Of a stretch of 64,000 bases of DNA, positions 32,473 to 41,789 are shown one piece after another. The position numbers and the translations under genes are program-made. The stretch spans positions 1 through 64,000 of the forward strand of contig NZ_BOQN01000021.1 in assembly GCF_018332695.1 (NCBI RefSeq). Reading direction: 5' to 3'. This stretch comes from Paractinoplanes toevensis. Its GTDB lineage: Bacteria; Actinomycetota; Actinomycetes; Mycobacteriales; Micromonosporaceae. How positions within the stretch are numbered: the stretch's first letter is position 1; the number at the start of each line of letters is the position of its first letter. The notes beneath the pieces were generated by a model. That model was not told the origin of the DNA, did no database searches, and was given only the letters and a program-made list of their open reading frames with translations.

Positions 32473-33153
32473 TCAGGGCAGTTCCTCCGCGGTGTCCTTC
32501 AGCGAGGTCAGCATGCGGCGGGTCTGCGGCGTGTCCGGGAGCAGCGCGAGAAGCAGCGGAGCGGACGAGAACGCCGACTGGTGGGTCATCATGCGGCGCA
32601 CCCATTCCATGCCCGCCGCCAGTTCGGCTTCGGGATCGGTCGCGCCGCCCTCGCGTACCCAGTTGCCGAGCGCCGATCGGTGGATCGCGTCGATGAGGGC
32701 GGCGAGGGCCATCGGCTGGAACGGGGGCGCGTCGGGCGGGAGGTGATCGCGCAGGTACGACCGGGTCAGTGCCACGTACCGCTCGTGTTCGACGACCTCC
32801 CGCTTGCGCAGTTCCGGCACGATGCGGGTCAGTTTGTAGCGCCGGAGGACGAGTTCGGGCCGGCTGATGAATTCGCGGAGCGACTCCTCGGTGGCGGTGA
32901 TGACGGCATCGACCGGATCGGTGCCGGGCGGAGCCGCCGCGAGACACCGCTCGACCAGCCCGAGGCGTTCGGTGTGGTCCGGGAATACCAGTTCGTCCTT
33001 GCTTTCGAAGTGCCGGAAGACGGTGCGGCGGGACACGCTGGACGCCTCGGCGACGGCTTCGACCGTGACGTTCGCGTACCCGTCCTTGAGGAACAGGGCC
33101 ATCGCCGTTTCCGAGATCCGGTACTTGGTGTCGAGTATTTTCCGCGATGTCAC
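32473..33153 (-). CDS. TetR-family regulator at the end of the importer operon
   Basis: The 226-residue protein has a TetR helix-turn-helix (AMALFLKDGYANVTVEAVAEAS, then SRRTVFRHFESKDEL) and an all-helical ligand domain. It lies 57 bp downstream of the LIV-type permease gene in the same direction, so it is probably part of, or controls, that operon. Its ligand may be the imported aromatic or amino acid, which is inference from position. Confidence 0.9.
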   Translation of the reverse strand: MTSRKILDTKYRISETAMALFLKDGYANVTVEAVAEASSVSRRTVFRHFESKDELVFPDHTERLGLVERCLAAAPPGTDPVDAVITATEESLREFISRPELVLRRYKLTRIVPELRKREVVEHERYVALTRSYLRDHLPPDAPPFQPMALAALIDAIHRSALGNWVREGGATDPEAELAAGMEWVRRMMTHQSAFSSAPLLLALLPDTPQTRRMLTSLKDTAEELP

Positions 33154-33210
33154 CGACCGGTGCCCTCTCCTGACGTGGTGTGGCGCAAGCTGCGGTCTGG
33201 CGAACTGTAA

Positions 33211-34230
33211 TCACCGGCGGCGCTGCGACGCACGTCGCAGCCGCCGGACATGCCACCGGTGGCGGACGGTTCCCCAGACTCCGCGGCGGAACAGCAGCAC
33301 CACGAGGATGAAGACCGAGCCGGTGATCAGGTCGATGCCGTGGAAGCCGGAGGAGGCGAGGTAATCGGCGAGCGTCACGTTCAGGAACGCGCCCACGACT
33401 CCGCCCCACAGCGTGCCGATGCCGCCGAGAACCGTCATCAGCACGACGTCGCCCGAGGTGGTCCAGTGCAGTTCGGTCAGTGCGACGAATCCGTGGCTGA
33501 TCGCGAACACCCCACCGGCCAGGCCGGTCAGCCCGGCGGAGAGCACGAAGGCGACGGCCTTGTATTTGTCGACGTCATAGCCGAGCGCCCGGGCGCGCGG
33601 TGTGTTGTCGCGGATCGACACCAGAACCCGCCCGAACGGCGAGTGCACGATCCGCCACGCCGCCCACATGCCGAACAGCAGGATCGGCAGGGCCGCGTAA
33701 TAGAAGTAGAACGACTCGGTCTCCACCGGTTCGAGGCCGAAGAACGACCGGGGTACGCCCTGCAGCCCGTTCTCGCCGCCGGTCAGGTCGCTCCACTGAT
33801 AGCCGATGAAGTAGACCATCTGCGCGAAGGCGAGGGTGACCATCGCGAAGTAGATCCCGGAGCGGCGCACCGACACGTACCCGATGGGAAGCGCGAGAAT
33901 CATCGCGAAGACCGCGCCGCCGGCGACGGCCACCGGGAACGGCACGCCGTAGTGCGTGGCGATCAGGCCGGTCACGTAGGCCGAACTCCCCCAGAACGCC
34001 GCGTGCCCGAAGGAGAGCAGGCCGGTGTAGCCGAGCAGGATGTCCACGGCGATGGCGAACAGTGCCAGCGCCACGATGTCCATCGCCACCGGCGGATAGA
34101 CGAACCAGGGCAGGGCGAGCGCCGCCACCAGGCCGGCGGCCAGCAGGATCCACCGCAGCCTCGGATTGTTCGCGGCCACCGGGATGTCGGCCCCGGCCGG
34201 CGGGGCCTCGGTGATCACGGACTGAGTCAT
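33211..34230 (-). CDS. LIV-type ABC importer permease (LivM family)
   Basis: The 339-residue membrane protein has about nine helices and the LivM signature GYTGLLSFGHAAFWGSSAYV, plus RGVWGT in the basic cytosolic tail. It pairs with the LivH-type permease (4-bp ATGA overlap, 34227-34230). The family imports branched-chain amino acids, but related systems move amides, urea and aromatic acids. The context here (tannase-family esterase, CoA ligase nearby) favours an aromatic or other organic acid. Confidence 0.92.
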   Translation of the reverse strand: MTQSVITEAPPAGADIPVAANNPRLRWILLAAGLVAALALPWFVYPPVAMDIVALALFAIAVDILLGYTGLLSFGHAAFWGSSAYVTGLIATHYGVPFPVAVAGGAVFAMILALPIGYVSVRRSGIYFAMVTLAFAQMVYFIGYQWSDLTGGENGLQGVPRSFFGLEPVETESFYFYYAALPILLFGMWAAWRIVHSPFGRVLVSIRDNTPRARALGYDVDKYKAVAFVLSAGLTGLAGGVFAISHGFVALTELHWTTSGDVVLMTVLGGIGTLWGGVVGAFLNVTLADYLASSGFHGIDLITGSVFILVVLLFRRGVWGTVRHRWHVRRLRRASQRRR

Positions 34231-35099
34231 GCCGTCGCCTCCTGACGTCCGAACAGCCCGGCCGGCCTGATCAGAATGACCAGGGCCATCAGGACGAAGA
34301 TGAGGATCTGCGCGAACGTCGGGGCGTACGCCTGGCCGAAGGCCTCGACCAGACCGACCAGGAAGCCCGCGACCACCGCGCCGACGATCGACCCGAGGCC
34401 GCCGATGACCACGACCGCGAACAGAATGATCGCGAAGTTGTTGCCCATCTCGGCGGTGATCGCCCGGAACGGCGCGGCGAGCACACCGGCGAGGCCGGCG
34501 AGCGCGACGCCGAAGCCGAAGACCGGCGTCACCCAGCGTCCCACGTTGATGCCCAGGGCTCGGGCGAGCTCAGGTTTCTCCGTCGCCGCCCGGACGATCA
34601 TGCCGATCCGGGTGCGCGTCATCACCAGCCAGACGAGCACGCACACCGCGACCGAGAACAGCAGGACGAACAGCTGGTAGCGCGGCAGCACCACGCCGGC
34701 CAGGTCGACCCGTCCCCGCAGGCCGCCGGGCAGTCGGTACGGCAGTCCGGAGACGCCGTACCGCTGCTTGACCAGCTCGACCAGGACCAGGGTGAGGCCG
34801 AAGGTGAGCAGAAGGTTGTAGAGCGGATCAAGGCGGAGCAGCCACTGGACGAGCAGCCGCTCCACCACGACGCCGAAACCGAACATCAGCACCGGCACCA
34901 CCAGCAGCGACCACCACAGCGGGAGATCGAGGGTGTCGAGCAGGACCGCAGTGGCGACCGCGCCGAGCATGTAGAACGCGCCGTGGGCGAAATTGACCAC
35001 GCCCAGGACCCCGAAGATGACCGCCAGCCCCAGCGCCGCCAGCGCGTAGAAGCTGCCGGCCGCCAATCCCTGGACGGCGTACTGGAGGACCGCGCTCAT
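34227..35099 (-). CDS. LIV-type ABC importer permease (LivH family)
   Basis: The 290-residue protein has eight helices and the LivH signature FYALAALGLAVIFGVLGVVNFAHG at its N-terminus (quoted in part: LGVVNFAHGAFYMLG). The start overlaps the substrate-binding gene by ATGA. It forms the transmembrane heterodimer with the 33211 product. Confidence 0.93.
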   Translation of the reverse strand: MSAVLQYAVQGLAAGSFYALAALGLAVIFGVLGVVNFAHGAFYMLGAVATAVLLDTLDLPLWWSLLVVPVLMFGFGVVVERLLVQWLLRLDPLYNLLLTFGLTLVLVELVKQRYGVSGLPYRLPGGLRGRVDLAGVVLPRYQLFVLLFSVAVCVLVWLVMTRTRIGMIVRAATEKPELARALGINVGRWVTPVFGFGVALAGLAGVLAAPFRAITAEMGNNFAIILFAVVVIGGLGSIVGAVVAGFLVGLVEAFGQAYAPTFAQILIFVLMALVILIRPAGLFGRQEATA

Positions 35100-36346
35100 G
35101 GCTTCATCGAGCAGCCGGACGCCTCGGCCGGTGGGAACCCTTCGGCCGCCGGGATCTTGGCCACGATCTCCTCGTAGTCCCAGTCCTCCTTCACGTCGGC
35201 CGGCTTCTTGACCCGGGCGAGGTTGGCGTCGTGGACGACCGAGTGGTCCTGGGCGCGAATCTCGCCGTTGCGCAGGAACACGTCGTTGACCTTCTTGCCC
35301 TCGAGTTTCGCGACCACCGCGTCGGCGTCGTCGGTGCCGGCCGCCTGAACCGCGTCCAGATATTGCAGCGCGGCGGAGTAGTTGCCGGCGTGCTCGAAAC
35401 TCGGGCGGGCCCCGGTCTCGGCCAGGAACCGGTCGGCCCAGGCGCGGGCCTCGGCGTCCATGTTCCAGTACCAGGGGTCGGTGAACAGCGTGCCGGCGAA
35501 CTGCTCCACGCCCAGCGAGTGGATGTCGTTGATGAGCATCAGCCCGACAGCCAGCTCGACGCCCTTCTCCTTCAGCCCCGACTCGTTGAACTGCTTGACC
35601 AGGTTGATCAGGTCACCGCCGGCCTGCATCGTGCCGATCACATCGGGATTGCTGCTGCCGGCCTTGGTGAGGAAGGTCGCGAAGTTCTCGTTCGGGAACG
35701 GCGTGGGGATGGTCTCCTGAACCGTGCCACCCGCCTTCGTGACCGCCGTGGTGAAGGACTTGGTCATGTTCTGCCCGAACTCGTAGTCGGGGAAGATGAT
35801 CGTCCATTTCTTGCCGCCGTTGCGGGTGACCGTTGCGCCGGTGCCGGTGGCGAGCAGGTGGGTGTTGTACGCCCACTGGAAGGTGTACTTGTTGCACTGG
35901 GCACCGGTCAGCGCGGTGGTCGCCGCGCTGACGTCGAGGAACAGCTTCTTGTGGTTCTTCGCCTGGGTGGCGACGGCCAGCGCGGCGGACGAGGTCGGCA
36001 CGTCCAGGATGACGTCCGCGCCGCCCCGCTCGTACAGCTCGGAGGCCTTGGTGTTGGCGATGTCCGGCTTGTTCTGGTGGTCGGTCGAGGTCACCTCGAT
36101 CTTCTTGACGACCGCCTGGTCGCCGTACTTCGTCCGGTAGTCGGCGACGGCCATCTCGACCGCCTTGACGGAGTTCGGCCCGGACGCGTCCTTGTAGATC
36201 CCGGACTGGTCGTTGAGGACCGCCAGCACCAGCTTGTCCCCCGAGAAGTCACCGCCCGAACTGGCGGGCCCGCCGCCACCGCAGGCGCTCAGCAGCAGTG
36301 TCACCGTGATGGCCGAGGCGCCGGCCCACTTTCGCTTGCTCTCCAT
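35096..36346 (-). CDS. LIV-type substrate-binding lipoprotein
   Basis: The 416-residue protein has a lipoprotein signal ending LLLSACGGGG (Cys ~22) and the type I periplasmic-binding fold of the LivK family (LVLAVLNDQSGIYKDASG, GGADVILDVPTSSAALAVATQ, FNESGLKEKGVELAVG). In the PF13458 family, members of this length with a NDQSG... start include aromatic-acid and amide binders. GGGAGAGAAC precedes the ATG. The residues contacting ligand cannot be assigned by eye. Confidence 0.9.
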   Translation of the reverse strand: MESKRKWAGASAITVTLLLSACGGGGPASSGGDFSGDKLVLAVLNDQSGIYKDASGPNSVKAVEMAVADYRTKYGDQAVVKKIEVTSTDHQNKPDIANTKASELYERGGADVILDVPTSSAALAVATQAKNHKKLFLDVSAATTALTGAQCNKYTFQWAYNTHLLATGTGATVTRNGGKKWTIIFPDYEFGQNMTKSFTTAVTKAGGTVQETIPTPFPNENFATFLTKAGSSNPDVIGTMQAGGDLINLVKQFNESGLKEKGVELAVGLMLINDIHSLGVEQFAGTLFTDPWYWNMDAEARAWADRFLAETGARPSFEHAGNYSAALQYLDAVQAAGTDDADAVVAKLEGKKVNDVFLRNGEIRAQDHSVVHDANLARVKKPADVKEDWDYEEIVAKIPAAEGFPPAEASGCSMKP

Positions 36347-36365
36347 GGTGTTCTCTCCCAGTCGG

Positions 36366-37058
36366 TCAGATGCCGAGGTGTTTGAGCAGGTCGCCCTCGC
36401 GGCGCCGGAACTCGTCGTTGTCGAGGGTCTCGACGATGCGGCCCTGGCTGAGCAGGTAGTGCCGGTCGGCCACGGTCGCCGCGAACTTGACGTTCTGCTC
36501 GATCAGCAGCACGCCGGCGCCGGTCGCCTTGACGTCGCGGATGATCGCCCCGATCCGGGCCACGATCACCGGGGCCAGGCCTTCGGAGGGCTCGTCCATG
36601 AGCAGCAGACGGGCGCCGGTGCGCAGCACCCGGGCGATGGCCAGCATCTGCTGCTCACCGCCGGAGAGCGTGGTGCCGGGCGCCTTGCGGCGCTCGGCGA
36701 GCACCGGGAAGGCCTGGTAGACCTGCTCCAGCGCCCAGGCCCGGTCGGAGACCGTGGGCGGCAGCAGCAGGTTCTCCTCCACCGTGAGGCTCGCGTAGAT
36801 GCCGCGGTCGTCCTGGACCCAGCCCATGCCGGCCCGGGCCCGGCGGTGCGCCGGCAGGCCGGTGATGTCGCGGCCGTGCAGGCGTACGGTGCCGCCGGCC
36901 TGCTGGTGCAGGCCGATCAGGCACCGCACCAGGGTGGTCTTGCCGGCGCCGTTGCGGCCGGCCAGCGAGACGACCTCGCCCGCGTTCACCCGGACGTCCA
37001 CTCCGTGCAGCGCCTGCGCCTGGCCGTACCACGCCGTCAGGCCGGTGACCTCAAGCAT
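36366..37058 (-). CDS. LIV-type ABC importer ATPase (LivF family)
   Basis: The 230-residue ATPase has Walker A GRNGAGKTT, the signature LSGGEQQMLAIARVL and Walker B LLMDEPSEGL. LivF proteins are typically ~235 residues. ATG 37058, behind GGTGAGG, overlaps the end of the LivG-type gene; an ATG at 37070 adds four residues. It energises the importer with the 37051 product. Confidence 0.93.
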   Translation of the reverse strand: MLEVTGLTAWYGQAQALHGVDVRVNAGEVVSLAGRNGAGKTTLVRCLIGLHQQAGGTVRLHGRDITGLPAHRRARAGMGWVQDDRGIYASLTVEENLLLPPTVSDRAWALEQVYQAFPVLAERRKAPGTTLSGGEQQMLAIARVLRTGARLLLMDEPSEGLAPVIVARIGAIIRDVKATGAGVLLIEQNVKFAATVADRHYLLSQGRIVETLDNDEFRRREGDLLKHLGI

Positions 37059-37815
37059 GGTCGGCCTCACCCAGGTACGCGGTGATCACCCGGTCGTCGT
37101 TGCGGACCTCGTCGTAGCCGCCCTCGGCCAGGATCCGGCCCTGCTGCAGCACCGTCACCCGGTCGGCCAGGCTGCCGACGACGTGCATGTTGTGGTCGAC
37201 GAACACCACGGTGCGACCGGCGGCGAGGCGGCGGACCAGCTCGATGGTGCGGTCGACGTCCTCGATCCCCATCCCGGCCGTCGGCTCGTCGAGGAGCATC
37301 ACCGGCGGGTCCAGGGCCAGCACCAGGGCCAGTTCCAGCGCGCGCTTCTGCCCGTACGCCAGAAGTCCGGCCGGCTTGTCGGCCAGTGGCATCAGTCCGA
37401 CCTGCGTGAGCAGGTCGTCCACCCGGGCGCGAGGCCGGCCGAGCAGTTTCTCCGACCGCCAGAACCGGAACCCCTGCCGGCTGTGGCCCTGCAGGGCCAG
37501 TTCGACGTGCTCGCGGCTCGTGAGGGTGTCGAAGAGGCTGGTGATCTGGAACGACCGGGCCACGCCCCGGCGTGCGACCCGCTCGGGCGGCAGACCGGTG
37601 ACGTCCTCGCCGAACACCGTGATCGTCCCGGAGGTGGGGGCCAGGAAGCCGGTCAGCAGGTTGAACAACGTGGTCTTGCCGGCACCGTTGGGACCGACCA
37701 GCGCGTGCACGCTGCCCTCGCGAACCTCCAGGTCGACCGCGTCGACCGCCCGGAAACCCCGGAAGACCTTGGTCAGAGCCCGGGTACGGATCGCCACCCG
37801 GCCGCCCGCCGTCAC
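37051..37815 (-). CDS. LIV-type ABC importer ATPase (LivG family)
   Basis: The 254-residue ATPase has Walker A GPNGAGKTT, the LivG-type signature (LLAYGQKRALELALVLAL) and Walker B VMLLDEPTAGM. GTG 37815 overlaps the stop of the upstream tannase-family gene as GTGA (37815-37812), which implies translational coupling of a secreted esterase with an importer. A more upstream GTG at 37833 is possible. The first ATP subunit pairs with the 36366 product. Confidence 0.92.
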   Translation of the reverse strand: MTAGGRVAIRTRALTKVFRGFRAVDAVDLEVREGSVHALVGPNGAGKTTLFNLLTGFLAPTSGTITVFGEDVTGLPPERVARRGVARSFQITSLFDTLTSREHVELALQGHSRQGFRFWRSEKLLGRPRARVDDLLTQVGLMPLADKPAGLLAYGQKRALELALVLALDPPVMLLDEPTAGMGIEDVDRTIELVRRLAAGRTVVFVDHNMHVVGSLADRVTVLQQGRILAEGGYDEVRNDDRVITAYLGEADHA

Positions 37816-39443
37816 GCGGTCCCCCGCGCACACACGAAGCTCTGGGCGCGGGCGGGATCACCGGAGCGGTATCTCGGCCAGCCCGGGTACTCGCAGAGCG
37901 GGCGGGTCCGGCCGTCCCTGGGGTCCTGCACCACGGGCCGGGCCGGCGGCTGCCCGTCCCGCACCCAGCGTTCCAGGGCGGAGAGCGAGTCCCAGGTGGC
38001 GGCGAACGCGGGCGCACCGAAGTTGGCGTGATTCGCGCCCGGCGCGACGTAGTACCGCAGGAACGCATCGGTCCGCCGGGGGCCGACCGTGGCCCGCACG
38101 CGCCGGTAGTAGTCGTTCGTGGACCGGTGCGAGACGAGCTCGTCGGCGGAGCCGTGCATCAGGATCAGTCGTCCGCCGGACCGCGCGAAGGGACGGAGGT
38201 CTGCGTCGTTGCGGTCCTGGATGGTGGAGAGGTAGCTGATCCGGGAGAGCCACTTCCCGGGTCGCCGCGGGTCCACCGCCATCCAGTTGTGGGCGGGGTC
38301 CCGGGTCAGGAAGTACTTCACCCACTGATCCCAGTACTGGAATCCGTACCCGCTGGTGGTCGGCATGGGATCGGCGGGCGCGGTGGTGCCGAACCCGAGA
38401 TACGGCGTCCGCATGTCAGCGCCCGACAGGAACGGGAATCCCGGGTAGTACCGCTCACCGCTGGCGATGCGGTACGGCCACCGGAACGGTGTGGACGCCA
38501 CCGTCACGGAGGCGATCTGCGGGTCGGAGAGGCAGGTCGGCCCGGTGTCGGCGCCGGCCGGGCAGCGGAGCACCCGGGGGTCGAAGTGGCAGCCGCCGAC
38601 ATCCGAGATGATCCGGTCCTCGACGCCGTCGCGCCCGTCGCAGGCCGCCATGACGCTGTTGTAGAGCAGAGTCTGCTCAGCCGGCCCGGGGAACGCGCCG
38701 GGCCGGGACATCACCTGTGCCAGGTACCCCAGGTCCAGGGCTTCGGCCATGTTGTTCCAGGCGGGGTAGGCGGAGATGACGCCGTCGAACGCGTCCGGCC
38801 ACCGCTGCGCGACGACCAGAGCCTCGCGGCCGCCGGTCGAGCCGCCCGCGAAGTACGTCCGGCCGGGTCCGGTGCCGTAGCCACGGCGGACGAGGTACAG
38901 GGCGGCGTCGTGGGTCTTCCGGAGCGCATCGCCGGCGGCGAAGTTCCGCAGGGCCTCGTCGTTCTGGCCGAAGGACCCGTCCAGGGACCCGGCGGGCCCG
39001 GCCTGATGGCCGGAATCGCTGGCGTACGTCGCATATCCCCGAGCCAGCGGCGCCGGCGAGTCGGGACGGCCGAACGGCACGTTCTGGGTGATGTCGGGGA
39101 TCGTCCCGTTGTAGCCGCCGCCACCGAACATCATCGTGTCGCGGTTCCAGCCGGTGGGCATCCCGAGCTGCAGCCGGATGTCCGGGGCGGACGGGTCCTT
39201 CGGGAAGAGCGACGCGCGGACACTGCAGTACTCCACGGTCCGGCCGCTCACCACCTGCGTCAGCCGGGATGCCGACTCGACCCGGCCGCCCCGGGTCGGC
39301 AGGCTGATCGCCGAGGCCGGAATCGTCGTTCCGGCCAGCTCCGCGCATCTCGGGGCGGTGCTCACCGCGGCTGCGGCCGGACCAGGCCCGAAGACCACCC
39401 CCGCACTCACCAACGCGGTCGCGAACGCCAGTATTCGACCCAT
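37812..39443 (-). CDS. Secreted tannase/feruloyl esterase family protein, importer-linked
   Basis: The 543-residue protein has a Sec signal (MGRILAFATALVSAGVVFG...AAAA) and the tannase fold: Ser202 in FAGGSTGGRE, Asp in HGSADELVS and His in PGANHANFG. CDGRDGVEDRIISDVGGCHFDP matches the calcium lid segment. The Cys residues that flank the triad in typical family members are absent (GGSTGG instead of GCSxGG), so it belongs to a different subgroup from the 3416 enzyme. ATG 39443 follows CTGGAGG. Its GTGA overlap with the LIV-type importer suggests that it releases the imported acid. Confidence 0.88.
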   Translation of the reverse strand: MGRILAFATALVSAGVVFGPGPAAAAVSTAPRCAELAGTTIPASAISLPTRGGRVESASRLTQVVSGRTVEYCSVRASLFPKDPSAPDIRLQLGMPTGWNRDTMMFGGGGYNGTIPDITQNVPFGRPDSPAPLARGYATYASDSGHQAGPAGSLDGSFGQNDEALRNFAAGDALRKTHDAALYLVRRGYGTGPGRTYFAGGSTGGREALVVAQRWPDAFDGVISAYPAWNNMAEALDLGYLAQVMSRPGAFPGPAEQTLLYNSVMAACDGRDGVEDRIISDVGGCHFDPRVLRCPAGADTGPTCLSDPQIASVTVASTPFRWPYRIASGERYYPGFPFLSGADMRTPYLGFGTTAPADPMPTTSGYGFQYWDQWVKYFLTRDPAHNWMAVDPRRPGKWLSRISYLSTIQDRNDADLRPFARSGGRLILMHGSADELVSHRSTNDYYRRVRATVGPRRTDAFLRYYVAPGANHANFGAPAFAATWDSLSALERWVRDGQPPARPVVQDPRDGRTRPLCEYPGWPRYRSGDPARAQSFVCARGTA

Positions 39444-39601
39444 TTGCGAACCTCCAGACGAGCACGCTGTGCCACCAAGAGATTGATGAGCGGCACTGAG
39501 TGCCACCGACTGTGCCATGGGTCACAATGGACTCGCAAGGGAAACGCCAAGGAAATGTCCGCAATGGACAGACGATCTTGGCCAACCGCCGGGGACCTGG
39601 A

Positions 39602-40147
39602 CTAGCCGGCGGTGCGTGCGGCTCCGATCTGCACGTAACACATCAGCGCCGGCTGATCGGACCGGTTCTTCCACGCGTGCCGGGTGCCGAGCTGCACCAC
39701 GCACGTGCCGGGCGTCAGGGTCACCTCCGCCCCGTTGTCGAGCTCGAGGCACAGCTCGCCTTCCAGACAGATGGCGTAGTCGACGGTGTCCGTCGTGTGC
39801 ATGCCGTCCCCCTTTTCCTCGAACGGGTCGGTCAGCCCGGGCAGCTTCTCAGCGACCTCATCGGCGACGCGGACGGGGTCCGGCATCGGCTGCGGCTCGG
39901 ACGAGTGTGCCGCCCATCGGAGGAACAGGGCCCGGCTGCCGCCGAGGCCGGGAAAGTAGGGCCGCAGGACGGGCTCGGCGTCCCGCTCGCCGACCCTCGC
40001 CTCCCCGTCCGGGGTTCCCCAGAGGAGATAGAAGTCGGCTCCCGGCAGAGCCTGGACGTTCACCGGGTCCGGGTGGCGGTCCTCGACGAAGACCGCCTCG
40101 CCGGCGCGGTTGTGGCCCGTCACGATCAGGCGCGGTTCGATGGGCAT
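39602..40147 (-). CDS. Cupin-domain protein
   Basis: The 181-residue protein ends in a cupin barrel: HTTDTVDYAICLEGELCLELDNG and LTPGTCVVQLGTRHAWKNRSD carry the usual His/Glu metal-ligand positions. The N-terminal ~100 residues (VNVQALPGADFYLLWGTPDGE) form a second, less clear beta-rich part with a PGADF pattern. It may be a small dioxygenase, isomerase or decarboxylase acting on an aromatic acid. It is 19 bp downstream of the CoA ligase gene in the same direction. Confidence 0.82.
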   Translation of the reverse strand: MPIEPRLIVTGHNRAGEAVFVEDRHPDPVNVQALPGADFYLLWGTPDGEARVGERDAEPVLRPYFPGLGGSRALFLRWAAHSSEPQPMPDPVRVADEVAEKLPGLTDPFEEKGDGMHTTDTVDYAICLEGELCLELDNGAEVTLTPGTCVVQLGTRHAWKNRSDQPALMCYVQIGAARTAG

Positions 40148-40166
40148 CGCGGATCCTTTCGATGGT

Positions 40167-41789
40167 TCAGTCCTCTTCGGTCGCCGTGTCGGCGAACCGT
40201 TGACGGAGCTTCTGTTTCGACCACTTGCCGGTGGCGGTCTTGGGGATCTCGGTCATCATTTCGACGCGTTCGGGGATCCACCACGACGCGACACGGCCGC
40301 GCAGATAGGCCCGTACGTCGTCCGGGGTCAGATTCACTCCTTCGGACGGCACGACGCAGGCCACCGGCCGCTCCCCCCACCGTGGGTGGGTCACGCCGAT
40401 CACGGCCGCCTCCCTGACCCGCGGGTCGGACAGGACCGCGTTCTCGAGCGCGACCGAGGAGATCCACTCACCGCCGGACTTCACCAGGTCCTTGGAGCGA
40501 TCCACGATCCGCAGGTAGCCCCAGGCGTCGATCGTCGCCACGTCTCCGGTCCGCAGCCACCCGTCCGCGGTGAACGCGTCCGCCCCGGCGTCCGAGCCCA
40601 CGTAGGCACTGGCGATCGTCGGCCCGGCGACCTGGAGCTCGCCCTGGCTCTGCCCGTCCCGGGGCTGCTCCACGCCGTCGTCGGCGACGACCCGGATCTC
40701 GGTCAGCGGCACGGCCGGGCCCGGGCTGCCGAGCAACAGCCGGCGCGCCTCACCGTCGAGCCCGTCGTGGTGGGTCGCCAGCCGGGAGGTGGTGACGACG
40801 GGACTGGTCTCGGTCATCCCCCACGCGTTGATCAGCGGTATCCCGACCGCTCGCTGGTAGGCGCCGGACAGCGCGTCGTCGACCGCGCCGCCCCCGCACG
40901 CGATGTGGCGCAGGCTGCTGAGGTCGTGGCCGCCCAGCACCGGGACCAGATCGCGCCACACGGTCGCGACGCCCGCGCTGAACGTGACCCGGTGCCGGGA
41001 CAGGAGCGAGACCAATTCCTCCGGAGCCCGCAGCGGTCCGGGCAGCACCAGGTCGGAACCGCTCTGCATGGCGGCGTACGGAAGTCCCCACGCGTTCACG
41101 TGGAACATCGGCACGATCGGCGCCACCACGTCCCGTTCGCTCAGCGCGAAGACGTCCGCGCCGAGCAGCAGCAGGCTGTGCAGCACGATCGAACGGTGGC
41201 TGTAGAGGACGCCCTTGGGATCACCCGTCGTTCCCGAGGTGTAGCAGAGCGAGGCGGCGAGGTTCTCGTCCTCGATCACCGTCTCCAGCGGGCCGTCGGC
41301 CTGCCCGGCCAGGAGTTCCTCGTAGTCGAGCACGCGCGGGTCGTCCGGCAGCGGCATGTCGCCGCCGTCGTCCATGACGATGACGTGCCGCACCGAGTCG
41401 AACGACGCGACCAACGGCCAGATCACCGGCAGGATCGTCCGGTCGACGAACAGCACGTCGTCGGCGGCGTCATTGACGATGAACCTGATCTGCTCGCGGT
41501 AGAGCCGGTGGTTGACCGTGTGCAGGATCCGTCCCGAGCTGGGAATCCCCAGGTAGAGCTCGACGTGACGCTGGCTGTTCCAGGCGAAGGTGCCGACGCA
41601 CGCCCCGGCCGGCACCCCCAGGCTCTCCAGGGCTCGCACCAGCCGGCGGACGCGCGGCGCCACCGCACGCCACGTCGCCACCGTCTCGGTGGTGCCGCCG
41701 GTGATGATCCGCTTGTGGCCGAACTGGGTCTCGACCCGCGACAGCAGCGTCGGGATGGTCAGTGGGCGATCCTGCATCAGCCCGCGCAT
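40167..41789 (-). CDS. Acyl/aryl-CoA ligase (AMP-binding family)
   Basis: The 540-residue enzyme has A3 YTSGTTGDPKGV, A5 WGMTETSP, A7 LRTGDVATID, A8 (DRSKDLVKSGGEWIS) and A10 catalytic Lys in PKTATGKWSKQ. It activates a carboxylic acid via an acyl-adenylate to a CoA thioester. The subgroup resembles medium/long-chain-fatty-acid ligases (PF00501 with VPMFHVNAWG), so specificity is open. ATG 41789 overlaps the SMP-30 stop by one base (TGATG). In this operon it would trap the imported acid. Confidence 0.92.
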   Translation of the reverse strand: MRGLMQDRPLTIPTLLSRVETQFGHKRIITGGTTETVATWRAVAPRVRRLVRALESLGVPAGACVGTFAWNSQRHVELYLGIPSSGRILHTVNHRLYREQIRFIVNDAADDVLFVDRTILPVIWPLVASFDSVRHVIVMDDGGDMPLPDDPRVLDYEELLAGQADGPLETVIEDENLAASLCYTSGTTGDPKGVLYSHRSIVLHSLLLLGADVFALSERDVVAPIVPMFHVNAWGLPYAAMQSGSDLVLPGPLRAPEELVSLLSRHRVTFSAGVATVWRDLVPVLGGHDLSSLRHIACGGGAVDDALSGAYQRAVGIPLINAWGMTETSPVVTTSRLATHHDGLDGEARRLLLGSPGPAVPLTEIRVVADDGVEQPRDGQSQGELQVAGPTIASAYVGSDAGADAFTADGWLRTGDVATIDAWGYLRIVDRSKDLVKSGGEWISSVALENAVLSDPRVREAAVIGVTHPRWGERPVACVVPSEGVNLTPDDVRAYLRGRVASWWIPERVEMMTEIPKTATGKWSKQKLRQRFADTATEED

